Of a DNA stretch of 64,000 bases, positions 16,811 to 25,167 are shown in pieces. The notes under the pieces were generated by a model. That model had not been told where the DNA came from and did not search any database. It saw nothing but the letters and a program-made list of their open reading frames with translations. Each line of letters opens with the position of its first letter. The first letter of the stretch is position 1. This DNA comes from Thalassobius sp002708925 (GTDB lineage Bacteria > Pseudomonadota > Alphaproteobacteria > Rhodobacterales > Rhodobacteraceae), in assembly GCF_049803795.1 (NCBI RefSeq), contig NZ_JBNAGJ010000002.1, positions 496,001 through 560,000 on the forward strand, written 5' to 3'. A program made the position numbers and the translations under genes.

Positions 16811-18844
16811 ATGAGGTTTCTGCGCGCCGCTCTGTGTATTATTTTACTGGCCTCACCGCCCGCGTTTGCTGATGCCGTGCGCGTTTTGGGGGGTGAACAT
16901 GCGGATTTTACGCGGCTTGTCCTGCATTTGCCAAGCGAATTGAACTGGTCGCAAAAAAAGACCGAGAACTCAGTTTCACTCGTGATGTCTGGGCAAGATA
17001 CCACATTCGATATCAGCAAAGCATTCGAACGCATTCGCCGTGATCGTATCAGTTCTCTGGCCGCGACACCTGGCGTTCTGGAAATTAGTCTCGGCTGCCA
17101 ATGCGAGGTTTCCATCTATCGTACCGGCCAACGAATGTTGGTCGTTGACGTGCGATCAGAACCTGAAAACCAGGCACTGCCGCCGCCTCGGCCGAGTGTA
17201 CTGGGTAGTCTTAAAAGAAGCGAAGTTAGCCCGCCCAAACACAAGATGGCTGAGGAAAATTTTACACAGGCCCAAAACAGCACAATAGAGAAGCCTCATC
17301 CTCAGGTCCAAGGCACCGAGCGCAAACTGCTGGAGCAACTCTCCCGTGCAACCAATATGGGCTTGTTGGAACTCTCACCCTCACCGCCTCAAAAGCAGCC
17401 AAACAGCAATACGATACCTTTGAACGACGCGCCGAAAGCAATCCCGCGATCAAATGTTACCTCCAATTTGCCCGTCCATAGCGCGCTCCAAAATTTGATG
17501 AATACACCAGATGTTTCAGATAGCGGGATCGAATGTATCGCGGACACTAGGCTTGAAATCGCTGATTGGCAGGTTGGTGAAAATTTCCCGGATGGCCTCT
17601 CAAAACTAAGAAAATCCCTTGGTGGAGAGATAACACCAATCAATCAAGAGAGCGCCCTTCGCATGGTGCGCCACTACTTGTCCTATGGCTTTGGTGCCGA
17701 GGCAATCGCGCTTCTGCGGGAAATGGAAAACTCTGAGGATGGCCCTCTACTTGAATCAATGGCCATGACGATTGACCAGATAGAGGGGGTGGCCCCAATC
17801 AACTGGAACGCCCTGACGACCTGTAAAGGCAGAATCCTATTGTGGGCCTTGGCATCTGGCGGGGATTTCAGGGATTTGGATACAAAATCCGTGGCGCTTA
17901 ATTTCACCTATCTGCCCGAGGATCTTCAAAATCTTCTGGGGCCGCGTATCGCCGAACGACTGTTAAAACTCAGCGCGAAAGAAGAGGCGGATTTCATACT
18001 TGGGAATGTGGCGCGTCAGCAAATGCGCGAAACGGCTGAATACCATTTTGCAAACGCTAAATCACACCTCCATGAGGGTAACGCACCCAAAGCAACTGCC
18101 GAATTTTCAGCAACGGTCCAATCAGAAGCACCGATTTCAGCGGAGGCACTCATTCAGCTCATTCTGACTGAACTGGATGCAAAGCGTCCGGTATCGGATG
18201 AAACACTCGAGCTGTTGATCGGCTACGCATATCAATACCGAGATGAGGAAATCGCTCAAAGGCTCAATCGAACCTTGTTTTCTGCGCAGCTTGCGGCAGG
18301 ACATTTCGCAGATGCCTGGACACTGCGCGAAACTTTTGATCCGGACAAAGCGCCAACAATCAACGTAGAGACCGAGTTTTTAACAGCGCTTGTCGAAGCC
18401 GCGCCGGACTTTGAATTCATGCGCTATAGCACGTCGCTGGCAGATCAAGCTGATGGATTGCCTCCAGGATTATCTCTTTCTGTCGCGCGCCGTTTCTTAG
18501 ACCTTGGCTTTCCCGATATGGCGTCCAAATATTTGAATAGGGTTTCAGGCCCATCTGTTCAGCGTGACCGTCGCCTGTTGCAAGCCGAGATTTTACTGGC
18601 CACTGGTAACCACCTTGCCGCCAAGGCTGAGCTTTTGGGCCTGCGCGGCGAGGATGTTGATCAGCTCCTGACACGGGCAAGATCTGCCGAGCCACCAAAC
18701 AGGCAATTTCCCGCCCCTCCTGAGAAGCCCCCGTTGCGCCAGGCTCCCTCGACTTTGGCTGAGGGTCATGACGCCTTGAACAAGAGTCGCGAACTACGCA
18801 GTCGCCTAGAGGAAATTCTTGCCCAAACCTCAACGAATTTCTGA
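16811..18844 (+). CDS. Large exported protein with AMIN-like N-terminus and helical repeats
   Basis: A 677-residue protein of unknown function that starts 3 bp after motA. A signal peptide (MRFLRAALCIILLASPPAFA) precedes an AMIN-like beta domain (about 22-118: VRVLGGEHADFTRLVLHLP to MLVVDVR). A low-complexity linker follows (about 120-235). A long alpha-helical region (about 250-620) resembles TPR or similar repeats. AMIN domains bind peptidoglycan, so it may be a periplasmic motor partner, comparable in position to MotC of rhizobia, to which I see no clear similarity. A frame from 16709 runs into motA and was not used. Confidence 0.72.
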   Translation: MRFLRAALCIILLASPPAFADAVRVLGGEHADFTRLVLHLPSELNWSQKKTENSVSLVMSGQDTTFDISKAFERIRRDRISSLAATPGVLEISLGCQCEVSIYRTGQRMLVVDVRSEPENQALPPPRPSVLGSLKRSEVSPPKHKMAEENFTQAQNSTIEKPHPQVQGTERKLLEQLSRATNMGLLELSPSPPQKQPNSNTIPLNDAPKAIPRSNVTSNLPVHSALQNLMNTPDVSDSGIECIADTRLEIADWQVGENFPDGLSKLRKSLGGEITPINQESALRMVRHYLSYGFGAEAIALLREMENSEDGPLLESMAMTIDQIEGVAPINWNALTTCKGRILLWALASGGDFRDLDTKSVALNFTYLPEDLQNLLGPRIAERLLKLSAKEEADFILGNVARQQMRETAEYHFANAKSHLHEGNAPKATAEFSATVQSEAPISAEALIQLILTELDAKRPVSDETLELLIGYAYQYRDEEIAQRLNRTLFSAQLAAGHFADAWTLRETFDPDKAPTINVETEFLTALVEAAPDFEFMRYSTSLADQADGLPPGLSLSVARRFLDLGFPDMASKYLNRVSGPSVQRDRRLLQAEILLATGNHLAAKAELLGLRGEDVDQLLTRARSAEPPNRQFPAPPEKPPLRQAPSTLAEGHDALNKSRELRSRLEEILAQTSTNF

Positions 18845-18872
18845 TGATCACCACGCCGGATAGAATCGCCAA

Positions 18873-21800
18873 TTAACGTGACCGAATGATCCTGTACGAC
18901 GCGCCTGACCGAATCGGCCCCTTGATCGCGGTTTCTGAGCCATCCGGCCAGCGAACAGTCAAAGCCTTGGCCGTCATCGCCGTCCCTAGGCCAAAATGCG
19001 CGACAGGCGCGTCGAATGACATAAAACCACCCCCCAATTGCACTTCGCGCAGGGCTTTGCGCCCATCATCCATGGTAAGAGCAATCTGCGCCCCGATACC
19101 ATCTCGGTTTCCAACCGTGTCATGCAGCGAAACCGAAATCGCCTGCGCCTGGTTGTTATTTCGGAAGAGAACAATCGGCCCGTTCACAGTGTGGGTTAGC
19201 ACATCCAAATCACCGTCATTGTCCATATCGAACTGAAGTGCTGCGGCGGTCATCAGATAATCCTCTAGGCCATAAGGGCCGCTGGCCTCACGAAAATGCC
19301 CGTTTCCATCATTTTCAAAAAACAGGTTAGAGGGCGACACCTCGTTCGGCACCCAGGTTCCATTCACAACATAGACATCCAAATCACCATCATTGTCAAA
19401 ATCACCCAGCTTGGTATCCCAGCTCCACCCCCCGATTTCCAACCCCAATGCGCCGGCCTGATCCAAATATCGGGCCCCATCCCACTGCAACAACACGTTC
19501 GAGCGCAGAACCTGCTCTATCGCCTGATCCGCCTCTTGCGCTGTAACGGGGCGCGGCGCTTTGAAGTGGATGTCGCAATAGGCGCGCGGCACCGGCTGCG
19601 ACGCAGGAATCAGTGCGCAAATAGAGGCATCACGGCGCTGAATCGCCAGATCCTTAACCAGCATCGCTTTGCACTCGGCCTGATACCGCCCGGTCAGCTT
19701 CTGACAATTACTGGCGTAGGTCGGGTCAAAATTATTCCCCGACCTGTACCAGGCCTTAATCTGCATGTTCTTCTGGCACAGCGCACGATCCTGAGGATTT
19801 TGAATCACGTCACAATAGTGCGCAAGCGGCTGCATCTTCAGCTTTTCGGAAACACCAGAGGACCGCCCGGCAATCTGCGCCAGATAGATTTCCTGCCGTC
19901 CATCATTTGTCAGGTCTCCGACTGCGATGGCCATGGTGGTGGTGGTCGTATGCGGAATAAGCGCATCCGACCTGGTGATTTGATGAAAACCACCCTGCCC
20001 ATCCCCATGATAAAAATAATCCGGAACAGCAAAATCATTGCCCACGATCAAATCCGCCGCGCCATCGTCGTTGATGTCGGAAAACAGCATGGTCAGGGTT
20101 TCACCGGGAATGCCGGGCAGCGCGGTAAAATCATCCCCTGTCAGAGTGCCAGCCTGGTTCCACAGGATGCGATTGCGCGATTCTTCGCCGGGGATCCGCC
20201 GATACCAGCCTGCTGCCCAGTTTCCCAAAGCGACGTCCAGGTCTCCGTCGCGGTCCGGATCGGCAATCGACAACGCCAGCGTCAGCGGCGTATCGGGGTT
20301 GTTCACGACAGGCTGCGCGGGCTGGTGGCCGAACCGGCCTTCGACATTGCGCCACAGATAATTCCCCTGGCCATAGGACGTCAGGAACAAATCCGGCCAG
20401 CCATCATTGTCGATATCCGCAAAGGCGGCGTTGAACAGCTCTAGCCCGGTCAGCGGGCCCAGATCGGGGGTCAGACGCGTGAACTGCCCCGTGCCGTCAT
20501 TTTCATAGAGATAAAGCGTCTGCTCGGTCGAGGCGATGGCGATATCCAGATCTCCGTCGCGATCGAAATCAGCGGCGGCCAGACTGCGGCCTTCCCAATA
20601 CGGTGGCCACATATCGCGGAAAGAAAACTCCAGCGGTTTGTCGATCCCGTGACTGCGCGCCTCGACACGGGTAAAGGGCAGCGCGTCCGGAGCCGAGGGC
20701 GCATTGAACGGAACCGCCTGAATCGTGATGCGATCCGCGTCGGGGCTGACAACCTGCGGCATGAGATCCGGCTCGGCCGTCGCGGCCTGAGCCGCCATCC
20801 ACGGCGCCGAAACCGCACCTTGCAACATGCGCAGCGCCCGATCCGATTGCCATTGGTGGTATTGATGCACCCCAGACCCCGTGATCGCGCCGCAAATCGC
20901 AACCGAGGCCGCCAGCATCCACCCGGCACGCGCGCCCAGGGCCTGCACAACAATCATGAACGAATAAACCGAGAAACTGCCCAGCGTGAACAGCAGCGCC
21001 ATGACATAGCCATGCTCTAACCCCGAGGCCAGCAACACGCCGGCCATCACCACATCAAACCCGATGGGCACCGGCAGGAAAACCCCGATCACAACCAGGA
21101 CGGCCAGCACCAGAAAAGAGAACGGCAGATCCATGATCACCTCTCCGGGCAGGGCGACGGCGACAATGGTGCCCAAAATCCCCGCCAACAGCATCAGCGG
21201 CACGGTTTTGACGATGATGTACCACAGGTTTTTCGCATAGGTGACGGCGACCCCGATCAGGGCCTGGGGCAGGGTCTCAGCCGAGGGCGCGCCCAGTTCC
21301 GCGGCGCTCCATGGGGTGGGCGCGCTGATCTGCTGGTCGGCGGGCAATTGCGTCTGCGGCAGCAACCGGCAGATCACGGGCACCAGCGCCAGGATAATCA
21401 ACAGGCTGAACGCCACCTTTGTCACCGCCATATAGAACGGCATCAGACTGAACAGCATCGTCAGCACCACCACGTTCAACGTCGGCGAAGCGATCATCGC
21501 GCTTAGCGTCGTTTCAGCGCGCAGCCCGCTGGAATACATCCCCCGCGCAATCGGCGCAGCGCAGTTCACACAAACCCCCAGCGGCGTCCCGATCGCCAGC
21601 CCCAGAAAGGAATTCGCCAGCCCGCCACGAAAGCTTTTGATGCGCAGGTAGGACACGGCCGTCAGAAAGGCCGCAGCGAACAAAACGCCGAATGTCATGC
21701 CTTTTTTATTGGTGTTGATCCAGTTCAGTGTGGACCAGAAAATCCGCTCGAATATCCCCATTTCCGGTGTGATCGGGAACCTCGCTTCAAAGCTCAGCAC

Positions 21801-21950
21801 GTCCTCCAGCTGGATCGCGCCGGACATCATCGCCTTTTCGTTCAGCGCCGGATAACGAGAGCCCGTCCAAAACAGATAGGCCAGAATGGCGACGATCAGC
21901 AGCGCCAGAAAGAAGCGTTTTTCATAGGGTTTCCGGATGAACTCGACCAT
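18873..21950 (-). CDS. Permease (ArsP/DUF318-like) fused to FG-GAP and ASPIC/UnbV domains
   Basis: A 1025-residue fusion. Residues about 10-385 form a multi-helix permease of the PF03773 type, with the motif CVNCAAPIARG after the third helix. About 455-930 carries seven FG-GAP/VCBS repeats with Ca-binding DxDxDG loops (DFDRDGDLD, DIDNDGWPD, DPDRDGDLD, DINDDGAAD, DLTNDGRQE, DFDNDGDLD, DMDNDGDLD). A Cys-containing insert lies at about 705-795. The end (about 945-1020) is an ASPIC/UnbV domain with VRWPDGSE. FG-GAP domains form beta-propellers, expected on the periplasmic side. Transport plus extracellular binding is likely; the cargo is unknown. It is 7 bp downstream of a sulfotransferase-like gene. 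Confidence 0.82.
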   Translation of the reverse strand: MVEFIRKPYEKRFFLALLIVAILAYLFWTGSRYPALNEKAMMSGAIQLEDVLSFEARFPITPEMGIFERIFWSTLNWINTNKKGMTFGVLFAAAFLTAVSYLRIKSFRGGLANSFLGLAIGTPLGVCVNCAAPIARGMYSSGLRAETTLSAMIASPTLNVVVLTMLFSLMPFYMAVTKVAFSLLIILALVPVICRLLPQTQLPADQQISAPTPWSAAELGAPSAETLPQALIGVAVTYAKNLWYIIVKTVPLMLLAGILGTIVAVALPGEVIMDLPFSFLVLAVLVVIGVFLPVPIGFDVVMAGVLLASGLEHGYVMALLFTLGSFSVYSFMIVVQALGARAGWMLAASVAICGAITGSGVHQYHQWQSDRALRMLQGAVSAPWMAAQAATAEPDLMPQVVSPDADRITIQAVPFNAPSAPDALPFTRVEARSHGIDKPLEFSFRDMWPPYWEGRSLAAADFDRDGDLDIAIASTEQTLYLYENDGTGQFTRLTPDLGPLTGLELFNAAFADIDNDGWPDLFLTSYGQGNYLWRNVEGRFGHQPAQPVVNNPDTPLTLALSIADPDRDGDLDVALGNWAAGWYRRIPGEESRNRILWNQAGTLTGDDFTALPGIPGETLTMLFSDINDDGAADLIVGNDFAVPDYFYHGDGQGGFHQITRSDALIPHTTTTTMAIAVGDLTNDGRQEIYLAQIAGRSSGVSEKLKMQPLAHYCDVIQNPQDRALCQKNMQIKAWYRSGNNFDPTYASNCQKLTGRYQAECKAMLVKDLAIQRRDASICALIPASQPVPRAYCDIHFKAPRPVTAQEADQAIEQVLRSNVLLQWDGARYLDQAGALGLEIGGWSWDTKLGDFDNDGDLDVYVVNGTWVPNEVSPSNLFFENDGNGHFREASGPYGLEDYLMTAAALQFDMDNDGDLDVLTHTVNGPIVLFRNNNQAQAISVSLHDTVGNRDGIGAQIALTMDDGRKALREVQLGGGFMSFDAPVAHFGLGTAMTAKALTVRWPDGSETAIKGPIRSGASYRIIRSR

Positions 21951-21957
21951 GTTGATC

Positions 21958-22626
21958 CTAGCGTTGCGACCAATTTATTCCTGCAAACTGGTCTAGAAAC
22001 TGCGTGTTCTCGCGATAGGCTTCTTCGATCCTCGCGCGTTGCGCGGGCGTAACCTGATCCGGCGTCACCAGCACGTTACGAGAATATTCCGATTTCGCCC
22101 GCGCCCTCAGGGTAAATCCGGGAATCCCAAGCTTGGCCAGCAGGGCGGGCAGCTCTGTCTCCAGCCGATCATAGCGCAATATATGCGTCGCCAGACTGAC
22201 CCGACGCCCCTCTTGCACCTCAGAGTACATGTCCAGATCAATGGTAAACTCTCCGGCTTCGACAAACTCGTCCCAGCTTAGCTGATAGGCCCCGCCGGGA
22301 TTGTGCAGTTCCGAGTTCCGCCGCATGTGGAAATAGCTGATACATTTCCGCACAGGTTCGCGTTCAACGCAAATCCGCGTCATGGATTGGAATTTCTCTG
22401 CCCCTAGCCTGTCGCGTATCAAACTGGCCGGCATGTGATTGAAATAGAGCTGCTCACCCTTTTCGTTTTGGTAATTGCGCGCCTCATGTCCGGGCATCGG
22501 CGGAATGATCGGTGTCACGACCGCCCCGGTTTCCAGACGCTGAGAAAGATCCGTTTCAATGCTGGTGCCCGCGGTTTTCCGGGTCTTAAAGAAGATCAGA
22601 TTGTGATCGAATGAAACCAACGCCAT
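21958..22626 (-). CDS. Sulfotransferase-family P-loop protein
   Basis: A 222-residue protein with the 5'-phosphosulfate loop KTRKTAGTSIE near residue 15. A 3'-phosphate-binding segment follows near 108 (CVEREPVRKCISYFH). These are the two PAPS contacts of the sulfotransferase family, which sulfates sugars or glycolipids. No membrane helix is visible. It overlaps no gene. It lies 23 bp downstream of a second sulfotransferase-like gene and 7 bp upstream of the FG-GAP permease on the same strand, so the three may form one unit. The acceptor is unknown. Confidence 0.75.
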   Translation of the reverse strand: MALVSFDHNLIFFKTRKTAGTSIETDLSQRLETGAVVTPIIPPMPGHEARNYQNEKGEQLYFNHMPASLIRDRLGAEKFQSMTRICVEREPVRKCISYFHMRRNSELHNPGGAYQLSWDEFVEAGEFTIDLDMYSEVQEGRRVSLATHILRYDRLETELPALLAKLGIPGFTLRARAKSEYSRNVLVTPDQVTPAQRARIEEAYRENTQFLDQFAGINWSQR

Positions 22627-22649
22627 ATGCGTGAATCCTTGGGTAATGG

Positions 22650-23288
22650 TTAGCCGTATCCAAACTGGTCGGCATCTTCTTTGTAGCGGTCCAGCACCAG
22701 ATCCCGAAGCGCCAGATCCTGCGCCAGTTCTTGTTTCAGCGTGCCGGTTTCCGCAGTTTTGTTTACATGCGGCATCTGGCCGGACACATCTACATTCAAG
22801 CCCAGCGCCCGTGTCGTGCGGGCCAGGTCTTCTTCTATTGTTTCGAAACGAATAACATGGTCAGGCTGCGCCACAGCGCCCGCCAGCCGCAACCAGTCCG
22901 TCGCGGCCGGTAACTGACCAGAGTCGAGATAGGCCAGAAACGCGGTTTTGCTCCATTCCGGGGGGCGCATCTCAAAGCCTCCGTTCTGGGCGGGCTGCAT
23001 CCAGCGATGCGGCGAAAAATACCCGGACAAAGCGCGCAAATAGGGATCGCGCACAGAGATTATCACCTGATTTTGCTTTGAAATTCCGGGGCAAGCCTGT
23101 TCGTACCGTTCCAGAAAGGCATGTTTTTCCGGAGTAATACTGCCCGTCAGGCCAAACCGATCCACCCCATCCTGATGCCCCGAGACGACCTTCTTATCCT
23201 CTGAAAAAGGCAACAGAATCTGCTGAATAGAGTTCCCCCCGGTCTTGCTGACATGGAGGTAGATAAAGGCATGTTTCAACGAATACAT
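22650..23288 (-). CDS. Sulfotransferase-family P-loop protein (second copy)
   Basis: A 212-residue protein with the PAPS-binding start HAFIYLHVSKTGGNSIQQ (residues 6-23). The 3'-phosphate segment VIISVRDPYLRALSGYF lies at about 75-91. It is diverged from its neighbour at 21958 but has the same fold signature. Both are short, which fits bacterial sulfotransferases that modify cell-surface sugars. The start at 23288 gives the family's usual short lead-in before the P-loop. A terminator hairpin at 23316-23344 separates it from the adhesin-like gene upstream, so it probably begins its own transcript. Confidence 0.75.
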   Translation of the reverse strand: MYSLKHAFIYLHVSKTGGNSIQQILLPFSEDKKVVSGHQDGVDRFGLTGSITPEKHAFLERYEQACPGISKQNQVIISVRDPYLRALSGYFSPHRWMQPAQNGGFEMRPPEWSKTAFLAYLDSGQLPAATDWLRLAGAVAQPDHVIRFETIEEDLARTTRALGLNVDVSGQMPHVNKTAETGTLKQELAQDLALRDLVLDRYKEDADQFGYG

Positions 23289-23315
23289 TCAGCAATGGAT
23301 CTTTTGCAGAAAAGT

Positions 23316-23344
23316 GAATTCGGCGCCATGATAGCGCCGAATTC
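23316..23344 (-). terminator. Rho-independent terminator
   Basis: A perfect 11-bp inverted repeat, GAATTCGGCGC and its complement, flanks a 7-base loop. On the minus strand it is followed by ACTTTTC. It lies 31 bp after the stop of the coiled-coil protein gene at 23375, so it probably ends that transcript. Confidence 0.75.
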
Positions 23345-23374
23345 CTTAGATTCATGTCGCAATAAGCCGCAGGC

Positions 23375-24574
23375 TTACTGCATCGAGGTCACTTCTTGCA
23401 GGCGCTGCTCCAGGGCGGCGATCTGATCCTGCTGTGCCAGTGTGTACAGGGTCAGCTCTTCGACCTTCTCCAGCAGCGACAGCTGCATCGAGGTCAGATC
23501 CAGACCGCCTGCGTTGATTTCCGCAGCCGAGGGAATCTTGGGCAGGTGGCTGTTGGCATCAATGAACGCCGCCACTTCGGACAGCGGCATCAGATCGTAA
23601 TCATCCGCGAACACGTAATCGGGCACGTTCAGCGTGGTGCCACTTGCGACAAAGCTGTCCGCATACATCGACCCCGAGGCCGTCAGGTTGCCCGATTCCG
23701 TCAGTTCCAGTTCAACCGCGCCGCTTCCGACATATGAGAAGCGGATAGTTTGGTTCGCCTGAATACGGAAAGCAGCCGCAGTATCCGCCGTGTTGTCCAG
23801 GGTAATATTGGTCGGCGCGCTGTTCTCAATCAGGATGTTGCCGCCCCGAACTTCGACCATTTCCGTAGGGGCAGAGTTCGAATCGCTACTTTCAACAATC
23901 AGCGAACCGCGGGTGACGTGCAGGGCCGCATCGGGCGATTGTGTGGCCAGACCAATGTCGTTGTCCGACGCGATGAACAGCGCGTTGTTGTCAGCGCCGG
24001 GCTTGATTTTGAATGGCAACTGGTTGCCGTTTGTAGCATCACGGATGAAGAAATTCGCTTCGTTACCTGCAATGTCCCAGATCTGCGCCTGGAACCCGTC
24101 CGAGCCGTCCTGGTTCAGGCGGATACTGGGGGTGTTGCCGTCAACGATATCAAGTTTCAACACCGGGGTCGCCGTCCCGAACCCGACATTGCCAGACGCG
24201 TTAACATACATCGAGTTTGCAGGCGCACCGGCATCCACGCGGAACACATTGCGATTGGTAACCGCGTCTTGGATTGCAAAGTAGTTCGCGCCACCATTGC
24301 CGGTATCGTTCACCTGCAAACGCCAATCGTTGCTGGGGAAACTGGCCGAGGCCGAGGTGTCCTCAAACTTCAGGCGGAGGTTGTTTTCTTTAAGGACGAT
24401 GGTGTCAAACCCAAAGGCCATGCCGTTTGTGCAGTCGAAACCGGCGCAAAGGCTGCCTTGGACGATCACATCGGTGGTAAAGACCTGACCCGCCGAGGCG
24501 GTTGCTGCCATCAGGCACAGCGCGCAGGCGCTGGTGCCCATCAAGGCCATGGATTTTGAAAGAGTGCGTTTCAT
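23375..24574 (-). CDS. Secreted coiled-coil/tail-fibre-like surface protein
   Basis: A 399-residue secreted protein with a signal peptide (MKRTLSKSMALMGTSACALCLMAATASA, ends given by residues 1 and 28). A long beta-rich repeat region has short units such as NVGFGTATPVLKLDI and DIGLATQSPDAALHV. The end (about 330-399) resembles the coiled chaperone-like tail of phage tail-fibre and adhesin proteins (DLMPLSEVAAFI, SLLEKVEELTLY). It is probably a surface adhesin or structural fibre. The start at 24574 was chosen because it begins the signal peptide; the frame from 24637 overlaps the neighbouring gene by 17 bp. Confidence 0.7.
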   Translation of the reverse strand: MKRTLSKSMALMGTSACALCLMAATASAGQVFTTDVIVQGSLCAGFDCTNGMAFGFDTIVLKENNLRLKFEDTSASASFPSNDWRLQVNDTGNGGANYFAIQDAVTNRNVFRVDAGAPANSMYVNASGNVGFGTATPVLKLDIVDGNTPSIRLNQDGSDGFQAQIWDIAGNEANFFIRDATNGNQLPFKIKPGADNNALFIASDNDIGLATQSPDAALHVTRGSLIVESSDSNSAPTEMVEVRGGNILIENSAPTNITLDNTADTAAAFRIQANQTIRFSYVGSGAVELELTESGNLTASGSMYADSFVASGTTLNVPDYVFADDYDLMPLSEVAAFIDANSHLPKIPSAAEINAGGLDLTSMQLSLLEKVEELTLYTLAQQDQIAALEQRLQEVTSMQ

Positions 24575-24620
24575 TTTGTGTCTGTCTCTCTGTAATAATG
24601 CGGGGCTGCGATCCCGCAGG

Positions 24621-25037
24621 TTATTGTTCTTTGACATCTGCAGGTGTGATGATCACGTTGCGTGAAACAACGAACCTGCCCGACATGTAGAAGGACTTGT
24701 TCGTTTCGTTCCGCGCGTTTTCACCGCGCCCGTTGTCGATCGGGTTGACGATCTCGACCATCTCATCGGTCGCGGCGCTGATCTCATATCGGTACACGCC
24801 ATCCAGAACGGTATCGCCGCTCAGACGGAAAACCGGCGTGCCGGTTTCTGCAGTGATGGTTTCAATTTTTCCATTGGGAAATACCACAACCATCTGGGCC
24901 TTTTTCAGACCCGTCCAGTTTTCGAACCAAATCGCGTTCGAGTTATGCTGCTGAACCGGCTCAGGAGGTGCCGCAAAAACAGCGCCGGCCGTACCGATCG
25001 CAAAAATGACGCCCAAAATACCGGATTTAATCGTCAT
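24621..25037 (-). CDS. Small secreted protein upstream of the adhesin-like gene
   Basis: A 138-residue exported protein of unknown family. A signal peptide ends near residue 22 (TAGAVFAAPP). The mature part is beta-rich with GLKKAQMVVVFPNGKIE and DGVYRYEISAATDEMVEIVNP. It has a strong ribosome site, AGGAGG, nine bases before the ATG. It ends 46 bp before the adhesin-like gene on the same strand, and the pair probably share a promoter in the AT-rich region to about 25160. A helper or anchor role for the fibre is plausible but unproven. Confidence 0.65.
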   Translation of the reverse strand: MTIKSGILGVIFAIGTAGAVFAAPPEPVQQHNSNAIWFENWTGLKKAQMVVVFPNGKIETITAETGTPVFRLSGDTVLDGVYRYEISAATDEMVEIVNPIDNGRGENARNETNKSFYMSGRFVVSRNVIITPADVKEQ

Positions 25038-25167
25038 AATTCAATGACCTCCTTTAAAGTGATTCAACAAAATGGCTTCTAATGGCCGAGATTGACGTAA
25101 TGTTAACCTATTAGCTAAAATTTTCCAAACCAATTGGTAAATAATTCGAAAAACCGAATATTTAAGC

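Noticed and set aside
19296..20444. 382-codon plus-strand frame within the permease/FG-GAP gene
   Set aside because: It is antisense to the FG-GAP repeats; the repeats explain its long open frame.
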